DNA of 64,000 nt from Rhynchospora pubera (GCA_028095005.1 CM051460.1:16043501-16107500), one strand, 5' to 3'; shown: positions 48,433 through 59,910, counted from the first letter of the stretch. The notes: generated from the sequence alone by a model not told the origin. A program made the numbers and translations.

Positions 48433-49492
48433 CTCTTCTGCTTCTCTGGCTGTGGGCCCCTCCATCTCCTTCAGAGCAATGTCCTCCTCGGCAGCCTTAG
48501 ATGACTCTTTGAACTTTCTCTTTTGCTTGCTTCTTCTCTTCCTTTACAATACACTGTTTTAATTGCACATGAAAAAAATATCAAGACTTTAAATAAATTC
48601 ATTTAATATGGAAAACTGGTTCTACAAAGTGTTTGGACCCATTAATGATACATTGGACCCGCTGATGATATATGAAACCCAAAATATTACAAAAGGTATA
48701 CTTTTATTGAGGTTTTATACAAGTATTCCAAATAGATCAACGTCTAACTCCTTATGTCATGCTTAGAAATATCAAGTCCAAGTTAATTGTAGTAGATTTG
48801 GTGATGAGCATTACTATTTAGCTAAAATTTTCAAGAATGGCCTAATATTATCCACAAAATTACAAGGGACATTTCAAGCTAGCGGTAATACCTTTATAAA
48901 TTCTTGTTGCAACTCAAGGAACTACAATTTTCTTCTCCTCTCAAACACAGAATCTTCTGATGGCAATGCTGAACCAACAGTATCAACAACCTCCATAGGC
49001 AGTGAAGAAAGTATTTTAACGACTGCCTCCTCAAGTTTCAACTTGCCAGATTGAAAGCCCTATTAGACATTGTAAAATGTTTGAATATCACCAATTGCTT
49101 ATAAGAAGACCCACATATTAAATTGATGAAAGAATTTTGATTTTAAAAAATATATACCTTGAAGAAGAGAAGATGGTACAACATGGTTAAGAGACAGGTC
49201 CAACCAATCTCGGAGCTGAATGTAAAATTCAATTAAAAAACCCATTAATTCAAATTAAATTTCACCATAATCTTATCCAGGGTAAAAAGGATCTGTAATA
49301 AACTCTATGGTATTTGTGACCAAGCGAATAGTGAATAGCTGCAAAATGACAGAATATGAAAACTTGATTTTGCATCTCTTCCGAGGAAAGCAAACCAAGA
49401 TGGCCTCTCTCTCTACAAGCTTGTCTCAAGTCCTCCTCAAATAGAGAATCTACACCTTCAGCTTGGGTTAGCTTGTCACATCTTCTTTAATC
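48433..49492 (-). pseudogene. Captured LETM1-type gene fragment, four exons
   Basis: Exon order on the minus strand matches LETM1, a mitochondrial inner-membrane ion-exchange protein. Exon A, 49364-49492: LTQAEGVDSLFEEDLRQACR and onward to LGLLSSEEMQNQ. Exon B, 49158-49215: LRDWLDLSLNHVVPSSLLQ. Exon C, 48892-49059: SGKLKLEEAVVKILSSLP, VVDTVGSALPSEDSV, ERRRKL. Exon D, 48433-48541: EEKKQAKEK, then EEDIALKEMEGPTAREAEE. GT-AG borders survive. Decay is clear: a frame break at the start of exon A, a frame mismatch at the B/C join, a stop in exon C where ERRRKL-E would continue, and a frameshift in exon D. The transmembrane part and the C-terminal EF-hand region are missing. Not expected to make protein. 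Confidence 0.85.
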
Positions 49493-51458
49493 CTGAATCA
49501 AAAAATTTCATTTTGGTAAAATTCAAGGCTCTTTGTATAAGTTAGCAGTTAACACTATCTCAAGAGAAATTTCAAGCAAATTTCTCTTAAAAAGTAAATA
49601 AGATAACAAAATAACAAAAAGTGAATGAGGCAAAATTAGTTGAATTGAGATTTAACCGGAAGCGATTTATAATATGAGAAACATGAAAATAATTCTTCAC
49701 AAGACAAACCAGTAAGAAAAGAACAAATCACAAAGATTTTTGTTTACCTATACTCTGAAGGATAAGGAGCTGTTGTTGTTCACATGGCAGTCCTCAGAGG
49801 CATGATTGGTTCATCAGGGCATGTTTGACTCTTCTAGGTAAATCAGAAAATCAACAATAACTAAAAATTATCATTCTGGACAAATATATCTTTACAATAA
49901 CAAAATAAAAAAATCGTATAATCAAGCACCTTCTGCAAGAAGCTGGACACTGTGCTAAAACATAATGGTAAAAATAGTGCAAAAATGCCCTCCAAAGGCA
50001 GAAAAATAAAATTTCAACTGAGACAAATCAGCAACATCACCCTCATTGAATCTTCAAATGCAACAAAGCCCTCCTTTCATTATTACTTCTCTTTCATCGC
50101 AAAAAAAGAAGAAGCAGTATAGACAAGCATGATCCCATACAAAGTATTCACAACATCCTATATTTGGCAAATTTGCAGTACTGGCTCAACCCGATTCTTG
50201 GTGCTTTGGGTTGATGTCGTAATATCGACCATTAAGGTGGGCACATGCAAATAACTTATATAAATGAACCTAGATAGATATGTTTACTTTTTTGAAGGGT
50301 AAGTCTAATTAATTATAATTATCCCTCAATTGTTCTTGGAAATTAATGAGAATATGAAGACAAATGTTGCAAAATCATTGACGTTGATTTGAAGATGATG
50401 TTTAATGGTGGCTTGTAAAACGCGCTAGCCTTGTGTTGTTACAAATCATGATAAATTAGCTTCATAATTATCTAGAGGGACATTAGATTATAGTGTCTAA
50501 TAAATTCCAAACAAAAAATAAATACCAAATCACCAGAAATTCCAAACCAAAAAAAAAAATTAACTGATCTAAGTTAGAGTAAAATAGCACTTACGGAAGC
50601 ACAATCAATCAACTCAGTTCTTCCTCTTAATTCAAAATTTGCTGGAACAAAAAAACACCCAAAATGAACCAAATTAAACCAAAATTGAAACTGTAGAAAA
50701 TTCGACTCAATAGAGCTATAAAGAAAAAATATATAAGACCGATTTTGCTAACCTGGACCAGCGCAAGAGGAATAATCTGAAGGTGGGAATAAATCTCCAA
50801 ATTGGAAAAGGCTTGATTTTCTATGTTTAGAATGAATAAATTAATTAATAACAGAAAAACAAAATTGAGTGCAAATAAAACCAAACTTTGAATTTCAAAA
50901 TAATCAATCTAGCATTCCACTGATGTGTGATATTCTTGCATTATGTAAAAGACTCCTGTAACAGATTTAAGTGCCAAAAGCTTCAAGCCTTCGACGCTAT
51001 TGTACCAGTTCACATGGCATGGTTTTTCAAATAAGAAAACTAAAGCCATTCGAAATTAAAATTTAAAACTCTGAGACAAAACACACCAGACTCCATCGAT
51101 TAATAACAAAAGATTTCTGGACTATGCATCTTCCTTTATCATTTGAATGAAACTAATTATACTTAAAAGTTAAAACAAACAGGACCAAATTGAATAAATA
51201 ATAAAATATCTAATCTCCTAATTGAACCAATCAAACTGAACACAACCTTCTCAAATGTCAGACCTATTGAAAATTAAGATCAGTTCTGAATGTAATTGCA
51301 AATTCAAATCTAGAAGCATTAAAGGAAAGGTAATAGAGAGGGTGACATCGTACCTCAATATTCTTTAAACCAACAGTGATGGCGACGTTGAAGAAGAGGT
51401 AAAAGCAAAGACAAGAAGATAGCAGTGAGAATCAAAGAGAAAAGAGGCAGGGTGTTAA

Positions 51459-51573
51459 GTGGCAATAATCTCAGCCCCATCCTCCTTCTATCTACATGTA
51501 GTAATGTTTAAATTTAAGCGGCAATAATCTCAGCCCCCGTCCTCCTTCTTTCTACATGTATTAATGTTTAAAT
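51459..51573. repeat. ~57 bp tandem duplication in the Helitron
   Basis: Two copies of a unit containing GGCAATAATCTCAGCCCC and TCTACATGTA at about 51457 and 51521, differing at a few bases. Confidence 0.8.
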
Positions 51574-52224
51574 AGGTTAAGAGATAAAGGGGTGCGTCTC
51601 AATGTGGGCTTCCGAAATTCAAATTTCAAAATTAAAATTCAAACAATGTAAAGTTCGAAATTCAAAATTTAAATCAAAATCAGCGAAGCGGGGGCTGATT
51701 GGAAAGAGGAAATTTTGAATTTCGAAAACAAACTTAAAAAACGATGCAAAGGGGTTTTAGCGCCTGTTTCATCCGACGGCAGCAGCGACCAACCCACGTG
51801 GCATCCATTCCTTATCGAACCACCCGAGAGAACGGAGTCGGCGGCCTTCATCTCGGTGGTCAGAGGTTAGGTTGAGAGGGTGGAAATGGTGGGTCCCGAG
51901 ATCGGCGAGAGGAGGCTTGGTCAGGAGCGATTTTTTAAAAAGAAGAGATGCGTTGAAAAGTTTTTCGGAAAATTATAAAAAAAGAAAATGCATATAGGAG
52001 AATCGAAGGGCTACGTTGAGCAATTGCTATTGTGCCTTCCGACAAAACGTAAAGTAAAATTCTCTTCGTTCTGTCATATAATCTGGACCCCTTATCAAGT
52101 TTTTATTTTAACAATCAATGATGTAGATATAAATTAAAAGATGATGAAAGGTGCAGATTGTTCAGATCAAGGTTGTATCCTGAGATGTTACATTTTTCCA
52201 TTGGTGCTTTTAATATAGTAGAGA

Positions 52225-52434
52225 TAAAGATAAGAGTATTTTTTTTGGAAAAAAAAATGTTAGAAATTGGAGTGGCATAAATTAAATTTAGTATGGTTTT
52301 ACAAAAAATAGTGGTCCAAAATCAATTTGTATAGTTTTCCAATAGCATATATCAGTTAGTCGTATTGTGATGGGATTTTGAAATTAGTTGTTTGAAGTGG
52401 CATAAATCAAATTTTCTCTAATAAAGGAGGGTAG
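52225..52434. repeat. Right part of the dispersed repeat split by the Helitron
   Basis: Continues the repeat from 47990. It aligns with 27771-27972 base for base over most of its length. Confidence 0.75.
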
Positions 52435-52913
52435 CTAATATATTTTTGCCCGTTCTCTCATGCTCCCATATATAAGTTAACTGAAATCAAAAGGGTGTCG
52501 TATTGCCAGGTGGAACAACGGAGATGCAACATGGAAATTAGCGAACAATCGCCAAAGTTAAAAGCCTAATCCTCCTTGTCATCGACTAATAACATTTTAA
52601 TTGTATATTAGCGTTTAACAGTGCATCTGTGATATCAGGATTGACATTACATGGTCGAGCAAGTATAAAGAAGGAAAAAAAAATGAAAGAGGACACCATC
52701 AATCTCAAAATTAAATAAGCTAAAAAATAAGACAATTTATAGTCTCTTCTCTCTTCCTACAAACATACAATATATAAAGTATAAACAAACTCTTTTTTTT
52801 TATTTGCTCTTCCTTCTTTATTTTTGTGCCAACCAAACAATAACCGACTATATGCAATATATAGTGACAAAGTCCATATATGGCGGCATTTAAATGGATT
52901 TAAACTATTATAT
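52435..52913. other. Intergenic, no gene seen
   Basis: AT-rich spacer up to the Tourist MITE. Nothing supportable. Confidence 0.5.
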
Positions 52914-52916
52914 ATA

Positions 52917-53052
52917 GGGTGCGTTTGGATCGTTAGAAGAAAGAAGAAGAAGAAAAAAAAAATTATAAACAATCCAAACTCTTCACAAAATTACACACTT
53001 TCCAGTACTTCTTCCCTTCTTCTCTTCTTCCCACACCTATCCAAACGGAGCC
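52917..53052. mobile_element. Tourist-like MITE, inverse orientation to the intron copy
   Basis: Ends GGGTGCGTTTGGATCG / ATCCAAACGGAGCC enclose 136 bp, flanked by ATA (52914-52916, 53053-53055). Its interior is the reverse complement of the element at 21871. Confidence 0.8.
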
Positions 53053-53055
53053 ATA

Positions 53056-53681
53056 GAGAGAGTATTCTGTCGTGGTGAGTCACACTCAAGAGTTCTAAAT
53101 CTGATTCAAAATAACTGATTCAAATTATCTACTACGATCTCTCTATTGAAATCTCCATAGAAATCAAATTTTATATTTATTTCTAAAATCATCTACTACG
53201 CAGGTGTTACAACTTACAACTTACAAGTTGCAACTTACAACACAGTATACAGGCCCATAGGCTTTTTTAAGGCCTATATAAGCGCACCGTGGTGTAGGCC
53301 CCACGTGTCTGCGTATCCGCTTGGTCATTTCGTTTGCACCATAGTCCGTGTGGTGTGACTGATCGGGTTGCTTCCACAACAATAAAAAAAAAATCGTGTT
53401 GCTTCTACTTTTGCACTTTGTTGAATATGTCGAATTGCCCAACAAATTGGGAAAATTGCACTTTTTTTTGAATTTTTTTTTCTGACACCCCTTTTATCAT
53501 AAATTGACTGTTCTTCGTATTCCTCAAAAGAATCAATGACTTCATTGTAATTCCAATCACCAGAAGCATCAAATAATTTCAACACAATTTTCAACAAGTT
53601 AATAAATTAAAACTCCCTTCGTGTTCCACAACCAAATCAATTACTCCATGCAATTCAATTCCTTGAACCACGTACACCGCC
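53056..53681. other. Upstream region of the 125-aa gene
   Basis: Contains a short self-complementary run (ACTTACAAGTTGCAACTTAC, around 53216-53236) and no supported gene. The 100-aa-scale minus-strand frames have no domain. Confidence 0.45.
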
Positions 53682-53689
53682 TATAAAAA
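53682..53689 (+). promoter_or_regulatory. TATA box of the 125-aa gene
   Basis: TATAAAAA about 98 bp before the ATG at 53780, inside CGCCTATAAAAAAGAAC. Position fits a short 5' UTR. Confidence 0.5.
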
Positions 53690-53779
53690 AGAACACTCCG
53701 GTACAGAATTATCAACACAAAGCAAATTAAATATTTTTAACAGATAAAAGTGTAGTTTAGACTAGAGAGAGATATTGAA

Positions 53780-54250
53780 GTGATGGGTGCGGCACTGAGT
53801 GCCATGAAGGGGGTGGCCGAAGGATGCTGGTCTCTGTGCTGCCAAGCATACGAGTACACATGCAACGCTTTCAAAATGGCATACGAGTACGTATCTGATG
53901 CAATACAAAGGATTTTTCGATACATACGCAAGGTTTTTAACCAGTCCGTTTGTTTTGTAATGAATATTCGGAAGAATATTGTTAAAGAGGCGGTATTTTT
54001 GTTGTGGAAACTTCGGAAGAAGGTTCTTTCATATACAAGTTCTCTTCCCTCAGGATTCGTCATTTTGCTACTGAATCTTATCAATCTTATAGAGGTTAAT
54101 ATACAAACCTTAATTTGCAAATAATGTTAGAATTAACTATTAATTTAATTCAAATTTAACATGATCATCTAACTGCATTGTTTTCAGGTGGTGTTCATTA
54201 TTTTGAATTGCCTGCTCTTGATTTGGGAGTTCTATGGATGGTTTCCTTGA
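53780..54250 (+). CDS. Small two-exon membrane protein, function unknown
   Basis: Exons 53780-54094 and 54188-54250, donor AGAG|GTTAAT, acceptor TTTTCAG|GTG, phase 0, giving 125 aa. If the intron is retained the frame stops after 114 aa. The N-terminus MGAALSAMKG has Gly2 and Ser6, fitting the N-myristoylation pattern, with a Cys-rich patch just after (CWSLCCQAYEYTC, ~15-27) that could be palmitoylated. A basic helical middle (~40-85) follows. The C-terminus (~91-120, FVILLLNLINLIE joined to VVFIILNCLLLIW) is strongly hydrophobic and is completed only by splicing. Probably a membrane-attached protein. I do not recognise the family. Confidence 0.65.
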
Positions 54251-54571
54251 AGAGTTGATGAAGAAATTAAAGAGCAACAGGGATGAAAAGCAGTAGTACC
54301 AATTTATATATTAGGGGGAGAGAATTTTGGGGTCAATTTGCTTTTGTTGCTGCTCAATTAAATTATGTTATTTGGTAGTTTTATCTATATGAAACCTTGC
54401 ATTTACCTGTTTTGAATTTGTTATCAATTAAAGTTTTTTTATGTTTCACTAAATTGCGCTCTTTCAAAGTTTTGATTTTTTTTTTTTTTTTTATAACTAA
54501 GAGCACCCCAAGAAGGATACCGGCTTCAATTAAGCAAGGTTAAAGACAGTCATACAAACAAACAAGTTAGC

Positions 54572-55290
54572 TAATACTGAACTCGTAGAGATCCCACTTC
54601 TTAATCAATTTAATACCCCAACAATATAAAACTTGCCCTCACATTGTTGCACTGAGAAGTTAGCTTCGGACTAGTTTATGTTGGATTTTGAATTTATTTT
54701 CTTTTTAGTTTGTTTGTTATAAAAGTTGAATTTGAATTTACCTACTCATTTTTTGTTATTTTAATAAGTAAAAACCTAAAATAAATATCTGAACTTATAA
54801 CAAAAGACATGCACATGAATTATTTTTAATTCTTTATTGACCAAACAATTGTGTTTTGAAATTTATTATCTGGTTAGAGATAATAAAATTAACATAAATA
54901 TAATTTTTCAGATTTTTTAATTCATTTTTTGTGGAGCATTTATAAAATAAATTTAAAAAATATAAAAATTCTTTGACGTAGAACTAAGAAATTAAATTGC
55001 ACATCTGAAAATATTAATTACTCGTACAGTCAATTTGTCTAGCCGACTAATACTAATTTGGCCGCCTACTGAGGCCCTGATTAGAATCACTTTTTTTTTT
55101 AAGACGGTATTTCATTTTATTTCATTACAAATATTTTAATCAAAATAAATGAATTTGATATCATTTGATCAGAATTTCTATGCTATTTCACACAATGAAG
55201 TTCCTTAAAATCAATTCTAATCAAATGAAATCCCATGTAAAAATCATTCTGATCAAAAAGCTTAATTGACAACTGATTAATCTTGTTTAG
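54572..55290. repeat. Segmental duplication, copy 1
   Basis: Matches 59911-60616 joined to 62378-62478 at roughly 90% by eye, with stretches such as TCTAGCCGACTAATACTAAT. It is the 3' flank of the 125-aa gene, as copy 2 is the 3' flank of the PP2 gene. A further ~30 bp of similarity lies just upstream (54448 and 59731). Confidence 0.85.
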
Positions 55291-55309
55291 CACTCAAGTA
55301 TTCAAGTTT

Positions 55310-55625
55310 ATCGGAATAGATAACGGTACGAATTTGCATTTCGTTTCCAGAAGCAGAACGGTAAACGAAATAAGAGGACATACCGTTGTTGAAACGGAAC
55401 GGTAAACGAAACGAATTATTTCGCTTCCGTTTCGACAAATACACCTGTTTTTAGTGTAAAAATACGTTGTTTCGTCCCATTCCGTCCAAACGAAACGAAT
55501 AACGGAATGAAATGGCATACCGTTTACTGAAACGGAACGGAATACGAAATGAAATAGCATACCATTTACTGAAACGAAACAGCAAACAGAATGAGCCATT
55601 CCGTTGCCGTTGTAAGCGTTAGACA
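55310..55625. repeat. ACGGAAC/ACGAAAC-rich repeat
   Basis: About 315 bp built from short variants of GAAACGGAACGGTAAACGAA on both strands, as seen in subterminal parts of some plant DNA transposons. It interrupts similarity with copy 2 of the duplication. No clear ends or target duplication, so class is open. Confidence 0.4.
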
Positions 55626-55753
55626 GTCCTAGTGGGCATTTTCTTAATTCCGTTATTCCACAAAAGAAAAAGGAAAAATAATAGTCAAATAGTGCAAGTT
55701 GCTGGGATTAGTTTGGCGCCAAGCTGTCTGGAAGTAGTTGCACGCAAGTCCGT

Positions 55754-55799
55754 TTGACCGATCGACCTCAAATCCGTTATCCGGAAATCCTATATATAT
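55754..55799 (+). promoter_or_regulatory. W-box and TATA upstream of the membrane-PP2 gene
   Basis: TTGACC (55754-55759) is a WRKY-type W-box core, and TATATATAT (55791-55799) a plausible TATA box about 115 bp before the ATG. Induction by defence signals would be an inference. Confidence 0.4.
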
Positions 55800-55908
55800 C
55801 TTCTTTAATGAACCCCTAGAATTAGCCAACTTAATTTCTCTTGTCCATCGGCCAGAGACTTTAAGTTTTACCTGTGTTGTCCACTTTGCTAGCTAGGTTT
55901 GATGCGTT

Positions 55909-58850
55909 ATGGTCCTTATGGATGAGACGACGATAAAGGCTATAGTAACTACCACAGCACTTACCACATTTGTTGCCTCAGTAATAAGCCTCACCGTCAA
56001 TACTTTGTGGGAGAGATTATCAAGTTTGGTTTGGTACTATATACTTATTAGCGTTTTGATCATCGTCTGTATAGCAGGCTCGCTCGCCATATTGTGGGCA
56101 CGGTTTAATGCAATAATAGGCCACATCATCACAGATTTCTTGGAGAAAATAGCAAAGTTGAATGGGAACTATGTAGTTGTTATCTGTCTGGTTTTCTACG
56201 GTATATCCTTCTTCATCTTTTACTGGGTACGTACTTATTTCCTTCCTTTTCTAATTTAAATAGTATATATATAGCTAATTAGGTTCTCAATATAGCCAAC
56301 ATCAAATGACAAATGCAGTTGCTTCCTTCTGGTCTAAGAACACCATTTAACTGATTTTCCCATTATTAATTATTTTACCTCACTTCTTAATTATTACTAC
56401 TCGCGCTTTCGTGTTGTGTTATTATTATATATTATATTTTATATCGTTTTGGCCGGAACAGATTTGTTGTCGACCAAACAGAAGTCGCACCAGAAATAAC
56501 GATGAAAATGCGCCGATCAGTGCCAATGATGTAAATGCGCCTTTGATTCAACGAACCGAGTAATTCATAATCGATACCTGCTATCTTCTAGTTGTTTTCT
56601 TTCTTTCCTTTAAAAAAATATTATAATAACAAAGAAACTGATACCATTTATGTTTTGATGAACACAAGCAACCGAGGAAGGGACCTGCTATCTGCTAATT
56701 AATTATTTTCTTTCTTTCTTACTTTTCGGGGGAAAAAAAACTAATAACAAAGAAATTGGTACTGCCACCTGTTTTGATCAACTAAGCAACTTTCCTACAG
56801 GCCGTCAACTTCAGTTGGGGGCCCAAGCGGCCGACGTCCACCTCCTATAAATAGAGCCGACGGCAGAAGGTAATTAATAATAAAAATTCAGGAATGATAA
56901 CCGTCATACGTAGTTTTGTCATCTATTTTCATCACTAAGCATAAAATGAATATATAAAACAAATAGGATTAACATATGGATGATCAAAATGAGCACTTAC
57001 AAATAAATATGTGTTGTCATCTCTTGTTTAGATTTTTATATGCATATTCAACTTATTTTTATTGAACTTATTTATTTATATGTGTTCATTTTGATCACTA
57101 TGTTCATATTGTCTATTTTATGTGTTCACTTTCTATTTAACGATGGCAAGAAATGGAAAAATTACAGAGAACAATAATTAATTTTCATTAATAATTGAGA
57201 CTCACAATCTAATAATTGAGTGATTTTCCCTTTATTGATTTTTTTCTTTCTTTCCTTTAAAAAAATAACAAAGAAACTCATTATACCACCTGTTTTCATG
57301 AACGCAAGAACCAAGTACTACGGCCGAGCAAGTGATTTAACAATTAATACTGTATACATGGACGCAATAGAGAACAATGAACAATGCTCACGCTGCACCA
57401 AAAACGATTTTTAACAGCGTCATATTAATGAGGAAGGTTTCTATTACCAACATTTTAGTTGCCCTCATATGCCAACATTTTTCTATTAAGTTAATTTTTC
57501 AGATTTTAAAATTCAAATGTTAAATTTAAACCGTAGATCTTATTTAGTTTAACGAGTGATGCATTTTCATATAAATTTTGAAAATTTTTTAATTTGATTG
57601 ATACTTGATCAAAGGCTAAAACATGAACATATTAGAACGAATCTATCATAGTTAAAAATGTTCGTTTGTTTTTTTATCTATATTGATCGAGTATCAAATA
57701 AATTCTAAAATTTACAAAACTTATATGAAAGCACATTGCTCGTTAAACTAAATAAGATCAACGGTTTGGATTTAATATTTAAATTTTAAAATTAAACGAA
57801 ATAACTTAGTGGCAAAATATTGATATTTGGGGCAACCAAAATTTTGGTATCGAAACCTTGCTCATTAACAACAGTTTTTAAGAAAACATGTTCTAGAAAC
57901 AGCGAGCGGTAAAAAAACCGGTGGTAAAGTGTTAAAAAAAAAAAACTTTACACTGGTTGTTCTAAAAAAATCGATGCTAAAAATACATTCTTTAAAGGTA
58001 ATTAATAAATGAGATCTGCTATCTGCAAATTGTTGCTAGTTTTTTCTTAATTTCTTAAAAAAATAAATAAAATTGACACCACCTATTTAAATGTCACCTC
58101 CAGGAAGATAAGGATTCCAGCAAGTGCTTTAACAATAGCAAACAGGAATACAAAAGTGCACAATAAGCGATGCTGGATATCCGTTTCTGATGAAAGGTAA
58201 TTAATAATACTATCTGCTATCTGCGAGTTGCTGTTTTTTTTTTCTATTTTTTTATAAAAATAAATAAAATTGACAGTACCTAATTTAATTTCATACCTTG
58301 TTGGCCTTTCAGCAAATTCATTCATCTTGAAGTGGAAGCAAGTTTATGCTTAAACAATCAATCCGAACTATTAAAGAATATAAAACAATTTAAATAACTT
58401 AATTTCCAATAAAGATTTTGTGTACTAATGTGAGCTTTGAGTTTCATTTACCAATTAACAATCAGGTTCAAGGAGGTATTGGAGCTAGTGCAAGATTGGG
58501 ATTTGTACATAGAGGCCACAACAAAGTTAACGGGTCTTTCACCTGGGACACAGTTCGCTGCATACCTCATCTTCAAAATAAAGGCCACCTCAGAAGGCCT
58601 AGATCAACTAAGGGCCTCGGTTTCCGTGGCCGATTATCTCCAGGAAAATGTCGTGTGCCTAACTCCAGCTACTGTAGCAACGTCATCCAATAATTATCTT
58701 CAGGAATATGATTGGATGGAGGTGGAGCTGGGACGGTTCAACTGCAACGAGAGGACAGAACAAACGGTGGTGGCGTGCCTCGAGAATCGCATTCTAAGTA
58801 TCAAAAAGAGCGGGCTAATTGTTGCAGGTGTGGATGTGCGTCCTATTTAA
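55909..58850 (+). CDS. Membrane-anchored phloem-protein-2 (PP2) lectin-domain protein
   Basis: Five exons: 55909-56226, 56462-56559, 56801-56869, 58104-58196, 58466-58850 (320 aa; a second ATG at 55918 would give 317). Exons 2-4 each end two bases into a codon, with donors GTAATTCATAA or GTAATTAATAA. Exon 1 encodes three hydrophobic helices (~11-33, 40-64, 87-108). Exons 2-3 give a basic, Pro-rich linker (CCRPNRSRTR, GGPSGRRPPPI). Exons 4-5 give a complete PP2 domain: IPASALTI, CWISVSDERF, LSPGTQFAAYLIFKIK, DWMEVELGRF, GLIVAGVDVRPI at the end. PP2 domains bind glycans and occur in phloem and stress lectins. Splice joins are inferred. The alternative is two genes, with exon 2 read on to TAA at 56563 and a separate PP2 gene, but the phase match argues for one. 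Confidence 0.72.
57310..57388 (+). pseudogene. Decayed duplicate of the PP2 exon 4
   Basis: Translates as KYYGRASDLTINTVY, parallel to RIPASALTIANRNTK of exon 4, and is preceded by the same intron-like stretch (TTTCTTTCCTTT...ACAAAGAAAC...CACCTG). The exon copy breaks off at CACGCTGCACCAAAAACG, a CACTA-like end, and a MITE follows. At 57999 the sequence resumes with GGTAATTAATAAATGAG, the donor context that follows exon 4. So one exon-plus-intron unit was duplicated in tandem and this copy was wrecked by insertions. Confidence 0.6.
57425..57868. mobile_element. Hairpin MITE in the PP2 gene intron
   Basis: Ends TTAATGAGGAAGGTTTC and, reverse-complemented from the right, TTAATGAGCAAGGTTTC. The arms continue inward (TTAGTTGCC/GGCAACC, and a second pair around AGATCTTATTTAGTTTAACG). 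444 bp, non-coding. TTAA stands at both ends, but target duplication and inverted repeat cannot be separated, so the superfamily is open. Confidence 0.75.
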
Positions 58851-59288
58851 ACAAGTGGCATTACTCATGTGCCGTCTTAATCTTCAAATTCTCTAATCTA
58901 TGGTGCTTAGCCTATCATAGACGATTTAAAAAATAAATTTGATTTCGTTCATGATTTTCAATTTTTTTTCAAATCGATTTCATTCATATGGGTTGTATCG
59001 CCGTGTTGTTTGTAATTCCAGTGTGTTTCTTTATTTTAAAATTATATTATGTGCTTTGACTACGTAAAGAAATCAATTAATCACATGGAAAAAGATATAG
59101 ATATTTACCTAGTTTGATACAATGTGTACATTCGTCCACGAATCTCATACATCACTCTTTTTATTTTTTTTAGATAATTCTGATATGATATTACAATGCA
59201 AAAAGAAAAAATGTATAAATAGAATAGATTTTTTTGACAACAAATTAAGTGTTTCTTGCACTCCAAGTCTGACGGTTTTTTTTGTCAA
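58851..59288. other. 3' flank of the membrane-PP2 gene
   Basis: AT-rich. Probably holds the 3' UTR (AATAAA-like at ~58933). No further gene is seen. Confidence 0.45.
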
Positions 59289-59774
59289 CACTACACCAAA
59301 AAAGAGATTTTGTACCGATCCATTAATACTGATTTTTAAGAAAATCAGTATAAAAAATAGTCAGTGGCAATGTTGTAATTGTCAGGCCTTTTCTGTAGTA
59401 TCGATTTTCCTAAAAAACCAATACTAATAGTTACCGGAAAAAAAACTATTTACATTTAGTACCGGTTTTACTAAAAAAATCAATACTAATAATAACATCT
59501 TTAGTACCGATTTTAAAAAAAAAACTAGTACTAAATGTAAACAGTTTTTTTTCGCCATTTTTTATATCGGTTTTTAATAAAAAAACACTGATACTAAAGA
59601 CATACAGATTTCTCCAACATAATACCTTTCTCTTTATCCTGGCCGCGCGCAATCTAACTTCCTCTCTCTCACTATAACCTCCGATTTTTTCATCTCAACT
59701 CAAACCGAAAAGTTATTTTCAATCTATGATCACAAAATTGTGCTCTTTCAACGTTCTGATGCTTTTCTGTAGTG
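59289..59774. mobile_element. CACTA-like MITE, right end uncertain
   Basis: Starts CACTACACCAAAAAAGAG and has repeated TACCGATTTT / AAAATCGGTA-like subterminal units. A candidate right end CTGTAGTG lies at 59767-59774, but the flanking triplets (CAA, CCT) do not match, so the right border is unproven. Confidence 0.45.
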
Positions 59775-59910
59775 CCTAGAAAATCTGGGTTCTTACATGA
59801 TCATTCGAAATTTGGTGATTAAAACTATTGAAAACTAAAAATCTTAGTTTAACTTATCTAATTCTGAACGGTTTTGACACGGTGCCTTAAAATAAAATAA
59901 TAAAATAATC

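Larger units (their letters stand above)
47991..52224 (-). mobile_element. Non-autonomous Helitron, 4234 bp, carrying gene fragments
   Basis: On the minus strand it begins TCTCTACTATATTAAAAG, a classic plant Helitron 5' end, preceded by A. It ends with a hairpin (stem GCCCAC/GTGGGC), seven bases, then CTAG followed by T. There are no terminal inverted repeats and no target duplication, as expected for rolling-circle insertion between A and T. The interrupted repeat is continuous at 27.77 kb, which confirms both borders. No Rep-helicase frame is present. Decayed LETM1-type exons lie at 48433-49492, and 49500-51430 has exon-like patches I could not identify. Confidence 0.88.

Noticed and set aside
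50627..50884. 85-codon hydrophobic minus-strand frame in the Helitron
   Set aside because: Hydrophobicity follows from T-rich DNA. No family match.
58313..58413. Possible extra PP2 exon after CTTTCAG
   Set aside because: Open only briefly, ends in a stop, and skipping it joins SDER-FKEV exactly as PP2 proteins require.
59289..59774. Calling a complete CACTA MITE with certainty
   Set aside because: The right terminal match is short and the flanking triplets differ, so it is listed only at low confidence.
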